Source: Alkalilimnicola ehrlichii (lineage in GTDB: Bacteria > Pseudomonadota > Gammaproteobacteria > Nitrococcales > AK92). From it: a DNA stretch of 64,000 bases. Below are positions 36,716 through 44,474 of this stretch, one piece after another (within the stretch, counting starts at the first letter, position 1; every line of letters starts with the position of its first letter). The stretch lies in NCBI RefSeq assembly GCF_003399765.1, contig NZ_NFZV01000025.1, positions 1 through 64,000 on the forward strand, given 5' to 3'. The translations under genes and the position numbers were made by a program. The notes beneath the pieces were generated by a model. It was not told the DNA's origin and did not search any database. It saw only the letters and a program-made list of their open reading frames with translations.

Positions 36716-37810
36716 TCAGGTGGCAGCGGTTATTTGGAATACACCGGATTCGGTGACTGCTTTGCCCACGGCGCGTAACGCTGCTTCCGAGCGGGCACGC
36801 GAGAGTTCGCCGCGAGTGCAGGCGGCGATGACGATGCGCCGGCCGTTGGCGGCCACTGTCGCCACGCCCATGTCGCAGGTACGTGCGTATTGGGTGCCGG
36901 TTTTATGCGCGAAACGCACGGATTCCGGTAGGCCGGCCTTGATGCGGCGATCGCCGGTTTGGATCCGGCTTAGCACGTCCATGAGGTAAGCGGTGCCGTC
37001 GGCTCCTAGCGCTTGGCCTTGGGCCAGGGCGGCGAGCAGCGTGCTAAAGGCGGTGAGCTGGCCACCGTTGAGATTGGTGGCGTAGTAACGTTCGAAGGCG
37101 GTGCGTAAATCGGCGACGGCAAAGTCGGTCGGCTCCACGTCCAAGATGGTGGCCAGCAGTGCGATTCGTTCCTGCTCTTGGTTGGCTTGCCGTAGGGCCA
37201 GAAAGTCTTTCGCTTGCAGGGTAAAGGCGCTTTCGTGGAACGCGCTGTAGGCATGACGCCGGACGTCGGCCAGGGTGGTTATTTCGCCCAGGCCTTCGGG
37301 TGCGAGTTGGCGCGCGGCGTTATTGACGGCGTCCAAGCCGACTTGGCGGATCAACACGTCGGTGGCGGTGTTGTCGCTGCGGACGAGCATCTGCTCCAAG
37401 AGAAAGCGCACGCTAAGTTCCGTGCCGGGCGGGTGCCAGTTGGTTTCGCCGGCGCCGTCGACGTAGTCGCTGGAGAGCAGGCGCAGCGTCGTGTCCAGCG
37501 AAAACTCGCCTTGCTCGATGCGGCGCATGACTTCGATCGCTACGGGCACTTTGATGCCGGAGGCCAAGTACCACGATTGCTCGCCCCGGAAGGAGACGGC
37601 GTCGCCGGTGGTGAGGTCTTGTACATAAACGCCCAGCTCGCCGGGATAATCGGTGTCGATTTCTATTAGCCGTTGTTCCAGGCGCTGTTTCCAGTCGGGC
37701 GCGGTGGCCGCTGCGTTACTGGCGAAGACGCTAAACAGTAGGGCAATAACCAGAAGGCGTAACGGGCGGCTTAGGTTTTGGCTCGAATCCATGCGGTGAG
37801 TTGTATCCAT
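36716..37810 (-). CDS. Class A beta-lactamase-like serine hydrolase
   Basis: The intact paralogue of the preceding gene: 364 residues with a signal peptide (RLLVIALLFSVFASNAAA), active-site SGIK in WYLASGIKVPVA, SDN in VRSDNTATD and KTG in AHKTGTQ. The two genes are tandem, 45 bp apart on the - strand, and likely one operon. Both are longer than common beta-lactamases, by an insertion before KTG. The start could also be the ATG at 37792. It overlaps the end of the acyltransferase gene upstream by 40 bp. Confidence 0.9.
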   Translation of the reverse strand: MDTTHRMDSSQNLSRPLRLLVIALLFSVFASNAAATAPDWKQRLEQRLIEIDTDYPGELGVYVQDLTTGDAVSFRGEQSWYLASGIKVPVAIEVMRRIEQGEFSLDTTLRLLSSDYVDGAGETNWHPPGTELSVRFLLEQMLVRSDNTATDVLIRQVGLDAVNNAARQLAPEGLGEITTLADVRRHAYSAFHESAFTLQAKDFLALRQANQEQERIALLATILDVEPTDFAVADLRTAFERYYATNLNGGQLTAFSTLLAALAQGQALGADGTAYLMDVLSRIQTGDRRIKAGLPESVRFAHKTGTQYARTCDMGVATVAANGRRIVIAACTRGELSRARSEAALRAVGKAVTESGVFQITAAT

Positions 37811-38888
37811 AAGGCGGTTGCGAGTAACAGGAGTAGGGTCAGCGTCATAGCGTAGGCGTAGGAGACCGAATGAAAGTAATCGAGCAGATAACGAAAGCCT
37901 ACGAAGATGACGATGATGTGAAAGTAAAAGGCCTTTAGTGCATCCGAGCCTATTACGGTTATCGGTTTTAATGCTGTGGCCAATTTCTCAGCTCCAAGCA
38001 CAGCCAGTGCGAGTACGAACAGCGCACCGCCAACGCTGAATAACATGAACATAAGCTCCGGCGGATGTTTGCCCTGGTTGCGGGCGATGGCCATCAATTC
38101 CTGTGGTAGATCGGTGCCGGCAAGGCCGAGAAAAATCACGATCAGCACAGCGGATGCCGCCGCGATGCTGCCTGCGAGTACGCGGCGGGCGAGCGGCTTG
38201 CGGTAGTAGCGGGCGATCAGTTCACCGAGCAAAAGCCCGACGAGGATCAAGGGGCCGCGGGCGAGCTGCCCCCAGGTGTAGTGATCCTCGTGTTCGACGA
38301 GTAGGGCTTGCAGCGGTTCGTTATTCCAGAAATGGAAGTGGTGATAGAGGTAATACCATAGCCCTACCATGACGACGGGGCTGGCGATGCGCAATGGTAA
38401 AGCCATGCGCTTCCATAGCGGTAGGAAAAACGGCACCCACAACAAGGCGATGGCGTAGAAACCGAGGATCTCCACATAGGAGGGGAAACTCTGGTAGAGC
38501 AGGGCATTGACGATGTCTTCCGGCTCGAACAGGTGCGACATTTCGACCACGGTGAGCAGTTTGTACCAGAATAGTATGATCACGCCGGTCAGCAGTAGCT
38601 TGAGCCGTCGGCGCGGCCAGTCTGCGGTGCCGACGTGAGGCAAAAAGCCACTGCTAATGCGACCCCGAATACCAGAATGAAGAGGGATGACGATATTTTG
38701 GTGACCAGGTGCACCGGCACCATGTGCCAGATCGGTATCTGGTCGAAAGAAAGCAGGCCGTTAACGCCGTGACTGACGATCATCAGGCTGACGGCCGCTC
38801 CGCGTGCCCAGTCGATGGCTCGGATTCGGCCATTATGGGCACCTACGGGGAAGACTTGGCGCGCTTGCACACCCACCGCTCCCGACAT
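37771..38888 (-). CDS. Integral membrane acyltransferase (DUF1624/HGSNAT-like), one frameshift
   Basis: Two frames form one membrane protein of about 373 residues. The N-terminus (RIRAIDWARGAAVSLMIVSHG) is the motif of DUF1624 and heparan acetyltransferase-like proteins, with Asp and His that relay acyl groups across the membrane. About ten hydrophobic segments follow, including AYAMTLTLLLLLATALWIQL at the end. The break is at 38642-38646: five T on the coding strand should be six (GCT TTT TTG CCT CAC), continuing VALAVAF into LPHVGTADWPRR. It sits upstream of the two serine hydrolases on the same strand, perhaps for envelope modification. Confidence 0.8.
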
Positions 38889-38989
38889 GCCGGACCGCCC
38901 TCGCTTATAGTTCACAGATGTTGATAATCGATAACTAAAGCTGGGGGTTAGGCAGCTGTTTCACCACCCGTGGCGGCTGTCAGGGCAGT

Positions 38990-39014
38990 GCCGGCGGCGG
39001 GAAAAGCCGCCGGC
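38990..39014. repeat. GC-rich hairpin behind the TonB receptor gene
   Basis: GCCGGCGGC and GCCGCCGGC form a perfect 9-bp stem around GGGAAAA, 59 bp past the receptor's stop codon on the - strand. Without a T tract it is only a possible terminator. Confidence 0.5.
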
Positions 39015-39072
39015 GCTGGTTGCGGGTTAATGCGGGTTTAAACAAACCCCGGATTGCCATAGCAGCCTGCTG

Positions 39073-41019
39073 CTAGAACGTTGCCGATATCCTTGCCCAC
39101 AGGGTGCGACCCGGTTCGTTAATCGGGGTGTCTGCCGGGGTTAGGTAGCCGCCGCCGCTGCGTTGGATGTGTTCGGCATAGGCGCGGTCATATAGATTGT
39201 CGACGCCTGCGGTGGCGGTTATCTGTGGCGTGAGGCGATAGCCGCCGTAGAACGACATCGTGCCGAAGCCTGGGGTTTCGTCGCCGTCTACGCTGTAGAT
39301 GGTGCCGAATCCCGGATGGATACGATCTTGCCGGGTGACGCCCCGAGCTACCGCACCGGCAAAGTAGCGACTGCCGTTGTAGTCGAGGCTTAGCGAGCCC
39401 TCAAGCGGCGGAGTTTGTGCCAATGGCCGGTTGTGGGTGTCGTTGGTGGCACGAACCCAGCTGAGGGTTGCCGTCGTACTCAACGTGGCGGTGAGTTGGA
39501 GAGTGGCGTCGAATTCCGCCCCGTATTGGGTGGCGTCGATATTGATAGCGCCTTCGCCGCCGTCACGGTAGTCGATCAGGATGTAATCGTCGAAGACACC
39601 GTAGAACAAGCTCGCATTGGCTTGAAAGCTACCGCTGCGAAAACCGGCGCCGACATCCACTTGGTTCAATACTTCGCTGTCGATATCGAAACGTCTATTG
39701 CGTTCCCAGAAATCGGGGGCGCGCTCGGCTCGGCCGATTCCGATATACGTCGATAACGGCATTAGCCGCAGATCGCGTTGATAACGGGCAAAGCCGCTCC
39801 ATAGCGTGTTGCTGTCGCTTGCCTGGGCCGGCGTCCGGAGTTCGGTGACTTCGTTACGGTCGGCTCGCAGCCCGTAGGTGAAACGATCCTGCGACGTGAG
39901 CGTATGCTCTAGCTCGGCAAAAACGCCGTACTGTTCGAATTCCGCCGTGTCTTGGCGCGGGATGCCGGCAAAACTAGAGGCTTGCTCCTGCATCGCCATA
40001 CGGGTGCGGTGCCTATCGTCGAGATAATCGGCACCGACCGTAAGCCAAGTGTTCTCGGTCGGGATTAAGGCGACATTTAAGCGGCCGCCACGCAGGCGGC
40101 GGTCCGGGTTCATGGCCCGCCGCATACCCTCGCGTAGCCGGAACTCATCCATTACGTGGTCGATGTGGTTGTAGTAAGCACGTGCTTCGACCTCTGCCAG
40201 CCAAGGCGTTAGATCGTAATGGCGAGCGACCAGTTGATAGCCGGTGCGGTCGAATAGGGTGCCGTCCATGCCCCGGTCGGCATAAGCGGCTTGGCCGTCG
40301 CTGCGATCGTAGCTGAATTCGATGCTGGTGCGTTCGGAAGGCGTCCAGCCGAGGATGGCGGTCGTGCTCCAGCGTTGGTATTCGGAATGGACCGTTTGGC
40401 CGTCGCCGTCTTCGTAGTTGTCTTGCCGGGAGACAGTGCCGATCAGGCGCGTGTAGCCGGTTTGGTCGCCGGCGCTTATGTCGGCCATCAGATCGTTACG
40501 GTCGAAACTGCCGACGGTAGTGCTGATCTGCCCGCGCACATCGGGCTCGTCGAAGCGAGGCGTGTCTCGCTCGAATCTCACCACACCGGCGGCGCTGCTC
40601 CCATAGCGTACGCTTTGCGGGCCTTTGATGATCTCGATGCGGTCGTAAGATTCCGGATAGACGTACGCGGTGGGCGGGTCCATTCGGCCGGCGCAGCCGC
40701 CAAGAATTTCGCTTCCATCGAGTTGCAGCCGCAGCCTGGAGCCGCCCAAGCCTCGCAGCTCCGGATCGCCGCTGGTGCCGCCTTTGCGGCTAGTCGTGAA
40801 ACCGGGAATGGATTTTAGGTAAGAGCCGCCGTCGTGAGCCGGTAAGGGTAGGCGCGGTTGTTTGGGGTCGGTCTCTATGCGGCCGGCATCGATCATGCCG
40901 GGGGCGGTAATAACGACCGGTGCTAGCCGAGCGTGCTCCTCAGCCAAGGCGCTTGTGAAGGCGCCTGTCGTCAATAGGCCCACTACGGGGGGTACTACGA
41001 AACGATAAGGGCTCATCAT
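39073..41019 (-). CDS. TonB-dependent receptor of the OprC/NosA (copper receptor) type
   Basis: A 648-residue outer-membrane receptor with signal peptide and a TonB box region (LAPVVITAPGM), a plug with PGFTTSRKGGTSGDPELRGL, and the OprC-type GGCAGRMDPPTAYVYPESYD followed by IIKGPQSVRYG. The rest is the beta barrel, ending in ARISATF with C-terminal Phe. OprC-type receptors are described as copper receptors. The nearby Zur-like box suggests that zinc availability controls this operon, so zinc or a metal complex is a possible cargo. The ATG at 41019 has AGAGGA at better spacing than the one at 41025. Confidence 0.92.
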   Translation of the reverse strand: MMSPYRFVVPPVVGLLTTGAFTSALAEEHARLAPVVITAPGMIDAGRIETDPKQPRLPLPAHDGGSYLKSIPGFTTSRKGGTSGDPELRGLGGSRLRLQLDGSEILGGCAGRMDPPTAYVYPESYDRIEIIKGPQSVRYGSSAAGVVRFERDTPRFDEPDVRGQISTTVGSFDRNDLMADISAGDQTGYTRLIGTVSRQDNYEDGDGQTVHSEYQRWSTTAILGWTPSERTSIEFSYDRSDGQAAYADRGMDGTLFDRTGYQLVARHYDLTPWLAEVEARAYYNHIDHVMDEFRLREGMRRAMNPDRRLRGGRLNVALIPTENTWLTVGADYLDDRHRTRMAMQEQASSFAGIPRQDTAEFEQYGVFAELEHTLTSQDRFTYGLRADRNEVTELRTPAQASDSNTLWSGFARYQRDLRLMPLSTYIGIGRAERAPDFWERNRRFDIDSEVLNQVDVGAGFRSGSFQANASLFYGVFDDYILIDYRDGGEGAINIDATQYGAEFDATLQLTATLSTTATLSWVRATNDTHNRPLAQTPPLEGSLSLDYNGSRYFAGAVARGVTRQDRIHPGFGTIYSVDGDETPGFGTMSFYGGYRLTPQITATAGVDNLYDRAYAEHIQRSGGGYLTPADTPINEPGRTLWARISATF

Positions 41020-41188
41020 GAGCATCGTCCTCTTTTTCTATTTCAGGCGCGCAGGGGCGCCTGCGATGGCGCAGCGCGATGCTTTTGCGCCAACAGATCA
41101 TTCTTGTTAGCCACACTTGGGCCTTGCCGGTCACGTTGGTGGCAGGCCGCGGAGGCGACGAACGCATTTTGGTTAAAGACGTGGTGGG

Positions 41189-41578
41189 TTATGCGCTGGG
41201 CGGGGCACGGCCAGGAGGGTGAAGGAAAGCTCGGGTTCGGTAGCCAGTGCCTGCGAGGTTGGCAATGTGTTGAGTCGTGGCTGAGCTTAGATCGGCAGGG
41301 CGAGGTAACTCAGTCGCGACGACGGGAAGTTGCAGCAGCTTGCAGACTAAGCATTCGCAGCTTAAGTACTCGTGTAAGCCGCTGTCATGGTGGTCGATGG
41401 TTGCGCTTACAGTGGCCGCATGGCCCGTATGCGCTGCCGAATGAGAGCAGCTTGGGTCGGTCTGGGGTGGCGGGTGTGTTGCGTGCGCCGCGTGCAAGAG
41501 CGGTAGAAACAGCATGGCGATGGCGGCCGGCAGGAGCCAGAGGCTGAATCTTCGCCGTTTTCTATCTACCCAATGCAC
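41189..41578 (-). CDS. DUF2946-family His/Cys-rich secreted protein
   Basis: The protein has a signal-like hydrophobic segment (FSLWLLPAAIAMLFLPLLHA) and then a His-rich stretch (AAHATHPPP, CSHSAAHTGHAA, DHHDSGLHEYL) with the pair CECLVCKLL, as in DUF2946 proteins next to metal receptors. It likely binds metal in the periplasm. GTG at 41578 follows GAGAG and begins VHWVDRKRRR; a longer frame starts at 41617. It precedes the TonB receptor on the same strand with 169 bp between. Confidence 0.78.
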   Translation of the reverse strand: MHWVDRKRRRFSLWLLPAAIAMLFLPLLHAAHATHPPPQTDPSCSHSAAHTGHAATVSATIDHHDSGLHEYLSCECLVCKLLQLPVVATELPRPADLSSATTQHIANLAGTGYRTRAFLHPPGRAPPSA

Positions 41579-41704
41579 GTTTCTCTCGATGTATAGCGAA
41601 CGGCAGACTGCCGTCAATACGCTTAGTGTGGGATGTGCGCTTGCCCCGTGCTTTGATTTTGATCAACCTCGTAACGGAGCTATGTCATCTGTATGTTGTT
41701 GGAA

Positions 41705-41723
41705 ATCGTTATAACATAACGAT
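41705..41723. promoter_or_regulatory. Zur-box-like operator upstream of the metal receptor operon
   Basis: ATCGTTAT-AAC-ATAACGAT is a perfect 8-bp inverted repeat. Its core CGTTATAACATAACG matches the known gammaproteobacterial Zur core TGTTATAATATAACA at 12 of 15 positions. It is about 130 bp upstream of the DUF2946 gene and behind the end of the next gene, so it can only serve the metal receptor operon. Confidence 0.7.
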
Positions 41724-41789
41724 ACTTGGGCGGCGATTTCTAGTGGTTGCCGCTGGCGCGCATTATAGCCGATTTAGCTAGCGAATCGC

Positions 41790-42857
41790 TTAGGGTTGGC
41801 GACTGCGCGTCGGTAGGGGCAAACGCTTAGAGAGACGGCGGGTTCGGTTTTCCAGCGCTTTGCCGGTGCCATAGATCAAGGCTGCCGTGGTGAGTACCGT
41901 CATGGCCGCAGTGGCGGCTTTATGGTGAACGAGGTCGGTATAGAGGCTGCGTTCCAACACAAACGGGTAGTCGCTGCGCTCCTGGCCGTCCTGCTGGGGC
42001 TCGTAAAGGCTGCCTTTGCTGACGCCGAGCGAGGGTTTATTCGTGCGCTGTAGGTAAGGCATTAAACGCGACATGGTAAGGTCCATGAGTCGAGGCGCGA
42101 CGTTGCCTAAGGTTGTGAGCGCTTTGCCGCCGGCACCGACTACCACATCGCGTACGTCGGTGGTGCAGGCGTGTAGGATCGCGTCGGCGACCGTATCGGG
42201 TGCGTACACCGGCGGCGGATTTTGCCCTTCGGTATCGAGGTAGTTGGCGGCGTGTTCTTTGTAAGGGGTGTCGATCGCTCCGGGTTTTATCAGGGTTACG
42301 GAGATCGGGGCACGTTCCTGCTCCAATTCCATACGAAGGGCGTCGGTAATGCCCATGACGGCGGCTTTGGATGCGCTGTAGATGCCTTGGATCGGAATGG
42401 CGCGTTCGGATAAGGCGCTGCCAATATTGATTAATTTGCCGCCATGGACGCGCAAGTGTTCGCAGGCTATTCGCGAGCCGTAGACAACTCCCCAGTAATT
42501 GGTGTCCCACAAACGACGTTGGTCTTCAATGGAAACCTGCTCGACTTTGCCGTAGATCGATACCGCCGCGTTGTTGATCCAGGTATCGAAGCCGCCGAAG
42601 TGTTTGATGGCGGTTTTGGCTAACTGTTGTACGTCCTTCTCGTTGCCGACGTCGGTCACGACGTAAATGGCTTGGCAACCTTTGTGCTGCAACTCCTCGG
42701 TTAAGTCTTTTAGCGCCGTCTCGTTCCGTGCGGCGAGAACGACTTTAGCGCCGTGCTGGGCGAGTCGCCGTGCCGTCACTAAACCGATGCCGCTGCTAGC
42801 GCCGGTAATGACCACGGTTTGTTCATGTAGCGGCTTCAGAATCGGTTTCGATTTCAT
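41790..42857 (-). CDS. Short-chain dehydrogenase with C-terminal membrane segment
   Basis: The 355-residue protein has the classical cofactor site TGASSGIG, NNAAVS, and catalytic Ser, Tyr and Lys in NIGSALSERAIPIQGIYSASK cut here as YSASKAAVMG. After about residue 250 a tail follows with a single hydrophobic segment (AATAAMTVLTTAALIYGTG) and a basic end (RRLSKRLPLPTRSRQP). That suggests attachment to the inner membrane. ATG at 42857 follows AGGATAT. Substrate unknown. Confidence 0.9.
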   Translation of the reverse strand: MKSKPILKPLHEQTVVITGASSGIGLVTARRLAQHGAKVVLAARNETALKDLTEELQHKGCQAIYVVTDVGNEKDVQQLAKTAIKHFGGFDTWINNAAVSIYGKVEQVSIEDQRRLWDTNYWGVVYGSRIACEHLRVHGGKLINIGSALSERAIPIQGIYSASKAAVMGITDALRMELEQERAPISVTLIKPGAIDTPYKEHAANYLDTEGQNPPPVYAPDTVADAILHACTTDVRDVVVGAGGKALTTLGNVAPRLMDLTMSRLMPYLQRTNKPSLGVSKGSLYEPQQDGQERSDYPFVLERSLYTDLVHHKAATAAMTVLTTAALIYGTGKALENRTRRLSKRLPLPTRSRQP

Positions 42858-43078
42858 GGCGATATCCTGATCTGCGCAGTGAGGGCTTGTAGTCGATGTG
42901 CGGCGATTGGCGGAGCCTCGCAAGGGGGTGTTCGTGACAGGCTGTCAGGTTTTTCGGTGCCTTACCGATAATCTTTATAAGAAGATTCTTAATCCTGCTT
43001 GATCGCAGGGGCAGGGATATATAACCAAAAGAAAAAGACTGCACACAGCAGCGAAGTACGAAGGCGATGGAGGCTGGT

Positions 43079-43315
43079 ATGGCCCGAAGAAATACTAACG
43101 ACGTGCAGGTTGTGATTGGTCGAGGCGTCGTTATCGTTAAGCGACCGGCCGACGGCGAGCGCTTGCTTGCGGTTATTCTGCAAACGGAAGGTGGCGCCGA
43201 ACGGCCCACCCGGGTACGGCTTGACCGCCGTATTCACCGGCCGGGAGAAACGCGCTTAGGCGAGTGGGGCGTGGCGGGCGACTCGAATTCTGTCTTGGAA
43301 CGTTTATCGGCCTGA
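43079..43315 (+). CDS. Small hypothetical protein, 78 residues
   Basis: No family recognised. The ATG at 43079 is preferred over one at 43067 because GGAGG lies at proper distance. The protein is basic, with beta-rich repeats of hydrophobic residues (VQVVIGRGVVIVKRPADGER) and no membrane segment. It stands alone between the divergent SDR gene and the response regulator. Confidence 0.5.
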   Translation: MARRNTNDVQVVIGRGVVIVKRPADGERLLAVILQTEGGAERPTRVRLDRRIHRPGETRLGEWGVAGDSNSVLERLSA

Positions 43316-43484
43316 TTTTAAAAGTGAAAAACGTCTCGCGCAGCGATTTCGGAAGCGGTTTTTCGGCCTGCTGCCGCAGCCTTTCCCCTACAGCAATACC
43401 TGCTCTTCTGTCGTTGATCGGAGACAAGTCGATTCACATCTTCCTCAACCCTGGCATATAGTAGTGACGTGATGTGGCGTCGGG

Positions 43485-44237
43485 TTGGGGCGCCCTCACT
43501 GTACGGACGCACCGGAAGTACCAGGGGGAAATCGATGTGAAAATGAGGTCGACATTGTTCTTGTCGACCCTGCGGACGAGTTTCGTTTGTCCGTAGCGGG
43601 GTATTTGTATCGAGAGGGTTATCACGTTCAGGAGGTGAAGTCGGGGGCCGATTTTCAAAAACATTTAGAGCAAGCCGTACCGTCTTTGGCGATTCTCGAA
43701 GTGGACTTGCCTGACGCCGACGGTCTGAGTCTGGCGTTGGAAGCTAGCGAGAACTACGGTACGTCGATCATGTTTGTCACACAACGTACCTCGCCTTTCG
43801 ACAGAGTTGCGGCTCTGGAGTTATGCGCCGACGACTATATCTGTAAACCGGTTGAGTTACGGGAGATCTTAGCAAGAGTCCGGAGTGTCCTGCGGCGTCG
43901 AGATACGGCGCGTAGCAGTGGGGGTACGCCGGTTTATAGCTTTTGTGGCTATACCTTGGATCTCATCCACCGCCGGTTATCCGATAATCGCGGCGAGCCG
44001 GTTCCCTTGACCGGCGGCGAGATGGCGTTACTGGCTGCGTTATTGGCCAGTAAAGGCCGCCCGATGAGTCGCGAACGTTTGCTGAGCATTATCAGTAAGC
44101 GGGACGTACACGATGTCGACGAACGCTCGGTCGATACATTGGTGCGTCGCTTGCGACGTAAAATCGAAGCGAACCCCGCCAGGCCTGCGCTGATTCAGAC
44201 GGTGCATGGGGTGGGGTATCGGTTAGCGGCGGACTGA
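43485..44237 (+). CDS. OmpR/PhoB-type response regulator with Glu at the phospho-site
   Basis: A 230- to 250-residue DNA-binding regulator: an N-terminal receiver (VDIVLVDPADEFRLSVAGYL) and a C-terminal winged helix (PLTGGEMALLAALLASKGRP, RSVDTLVRRLRRKIE, IQTVHGVGYRL). In OmpR-like receivers the phosphorylated Asp is four residues before the Pro of the LPxxxG loop; here that place is Glu (AILEVDLPDADG). The acidic pocket is also reduced (VDPAD), while the Thr and Lys (MFVTQRT, CKPVE) remain. The frame starts at TTG 43485. The natural start may be GTG at 43537, if one A is missing in 43540-43543. No kinase gene is adjacent. It probably controls the adhesin locus that follows. Confidence 0.88.
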   Translation: MGRPHCTDAPEVPGGNRCENEVDIVLVDPADEFRLSVAGYLYREGYHVQEVKSGADFQKHLEQAVPSLAILEVDLPDADGLSLALEASENYGTSIMFVTQRTSPFDRVAALELCADDYICKPVELREILARVRSVLRRRDTARSSGGTPVYSFCGYTLDLIHRRLSDNRGEPVPLTGGEMALLAALLASKGRPMSRERLLSIISKRDVHDVDERSVDTLVRRLRRKIEANPARPALIQTVHGVGYRLAAD

Positions 44238-44329
44238 GCCGAGTGCAAACCATTGTGTAGCGGCGATATCTGACGGCATGTCGGGTGTCGCCGCTATGCT
44301 TATGTCTGCGGCTGTAGAGAATACAAGAG

Positions 44330-44353
44330 ACATGTGAACAGGCGTTCACATGT
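44330..44353. promoter_or_regulatory. Inverted repeat in the adhesin promoter region
   Basis: ACATGTGAAC-AGGC-GTTCACATGT is a perfect 10-bp inverted repeat 121 bp upstream of the adhesin start, followed by another GTGAAC half-site at 44356. It is a likely operator for the neighbouring response regulator or another factor. A 9-bp inverted repeat (TAGCGGCGA/TCGCCGCTA) at 44258-44296 precedes it. Confidence 0.6.
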
Positions 44354-44474
44354 ACGTGAACCCCCGTCTATTGGATAGGATTGCTTTTCAGCATAACCTT
44401 ATTGACTGCTTGGAGGTGTCGAGCCGGTCACAGTTCGACACTTCAGTAATAGGAACCGGCGGTCAAGGCGGACA

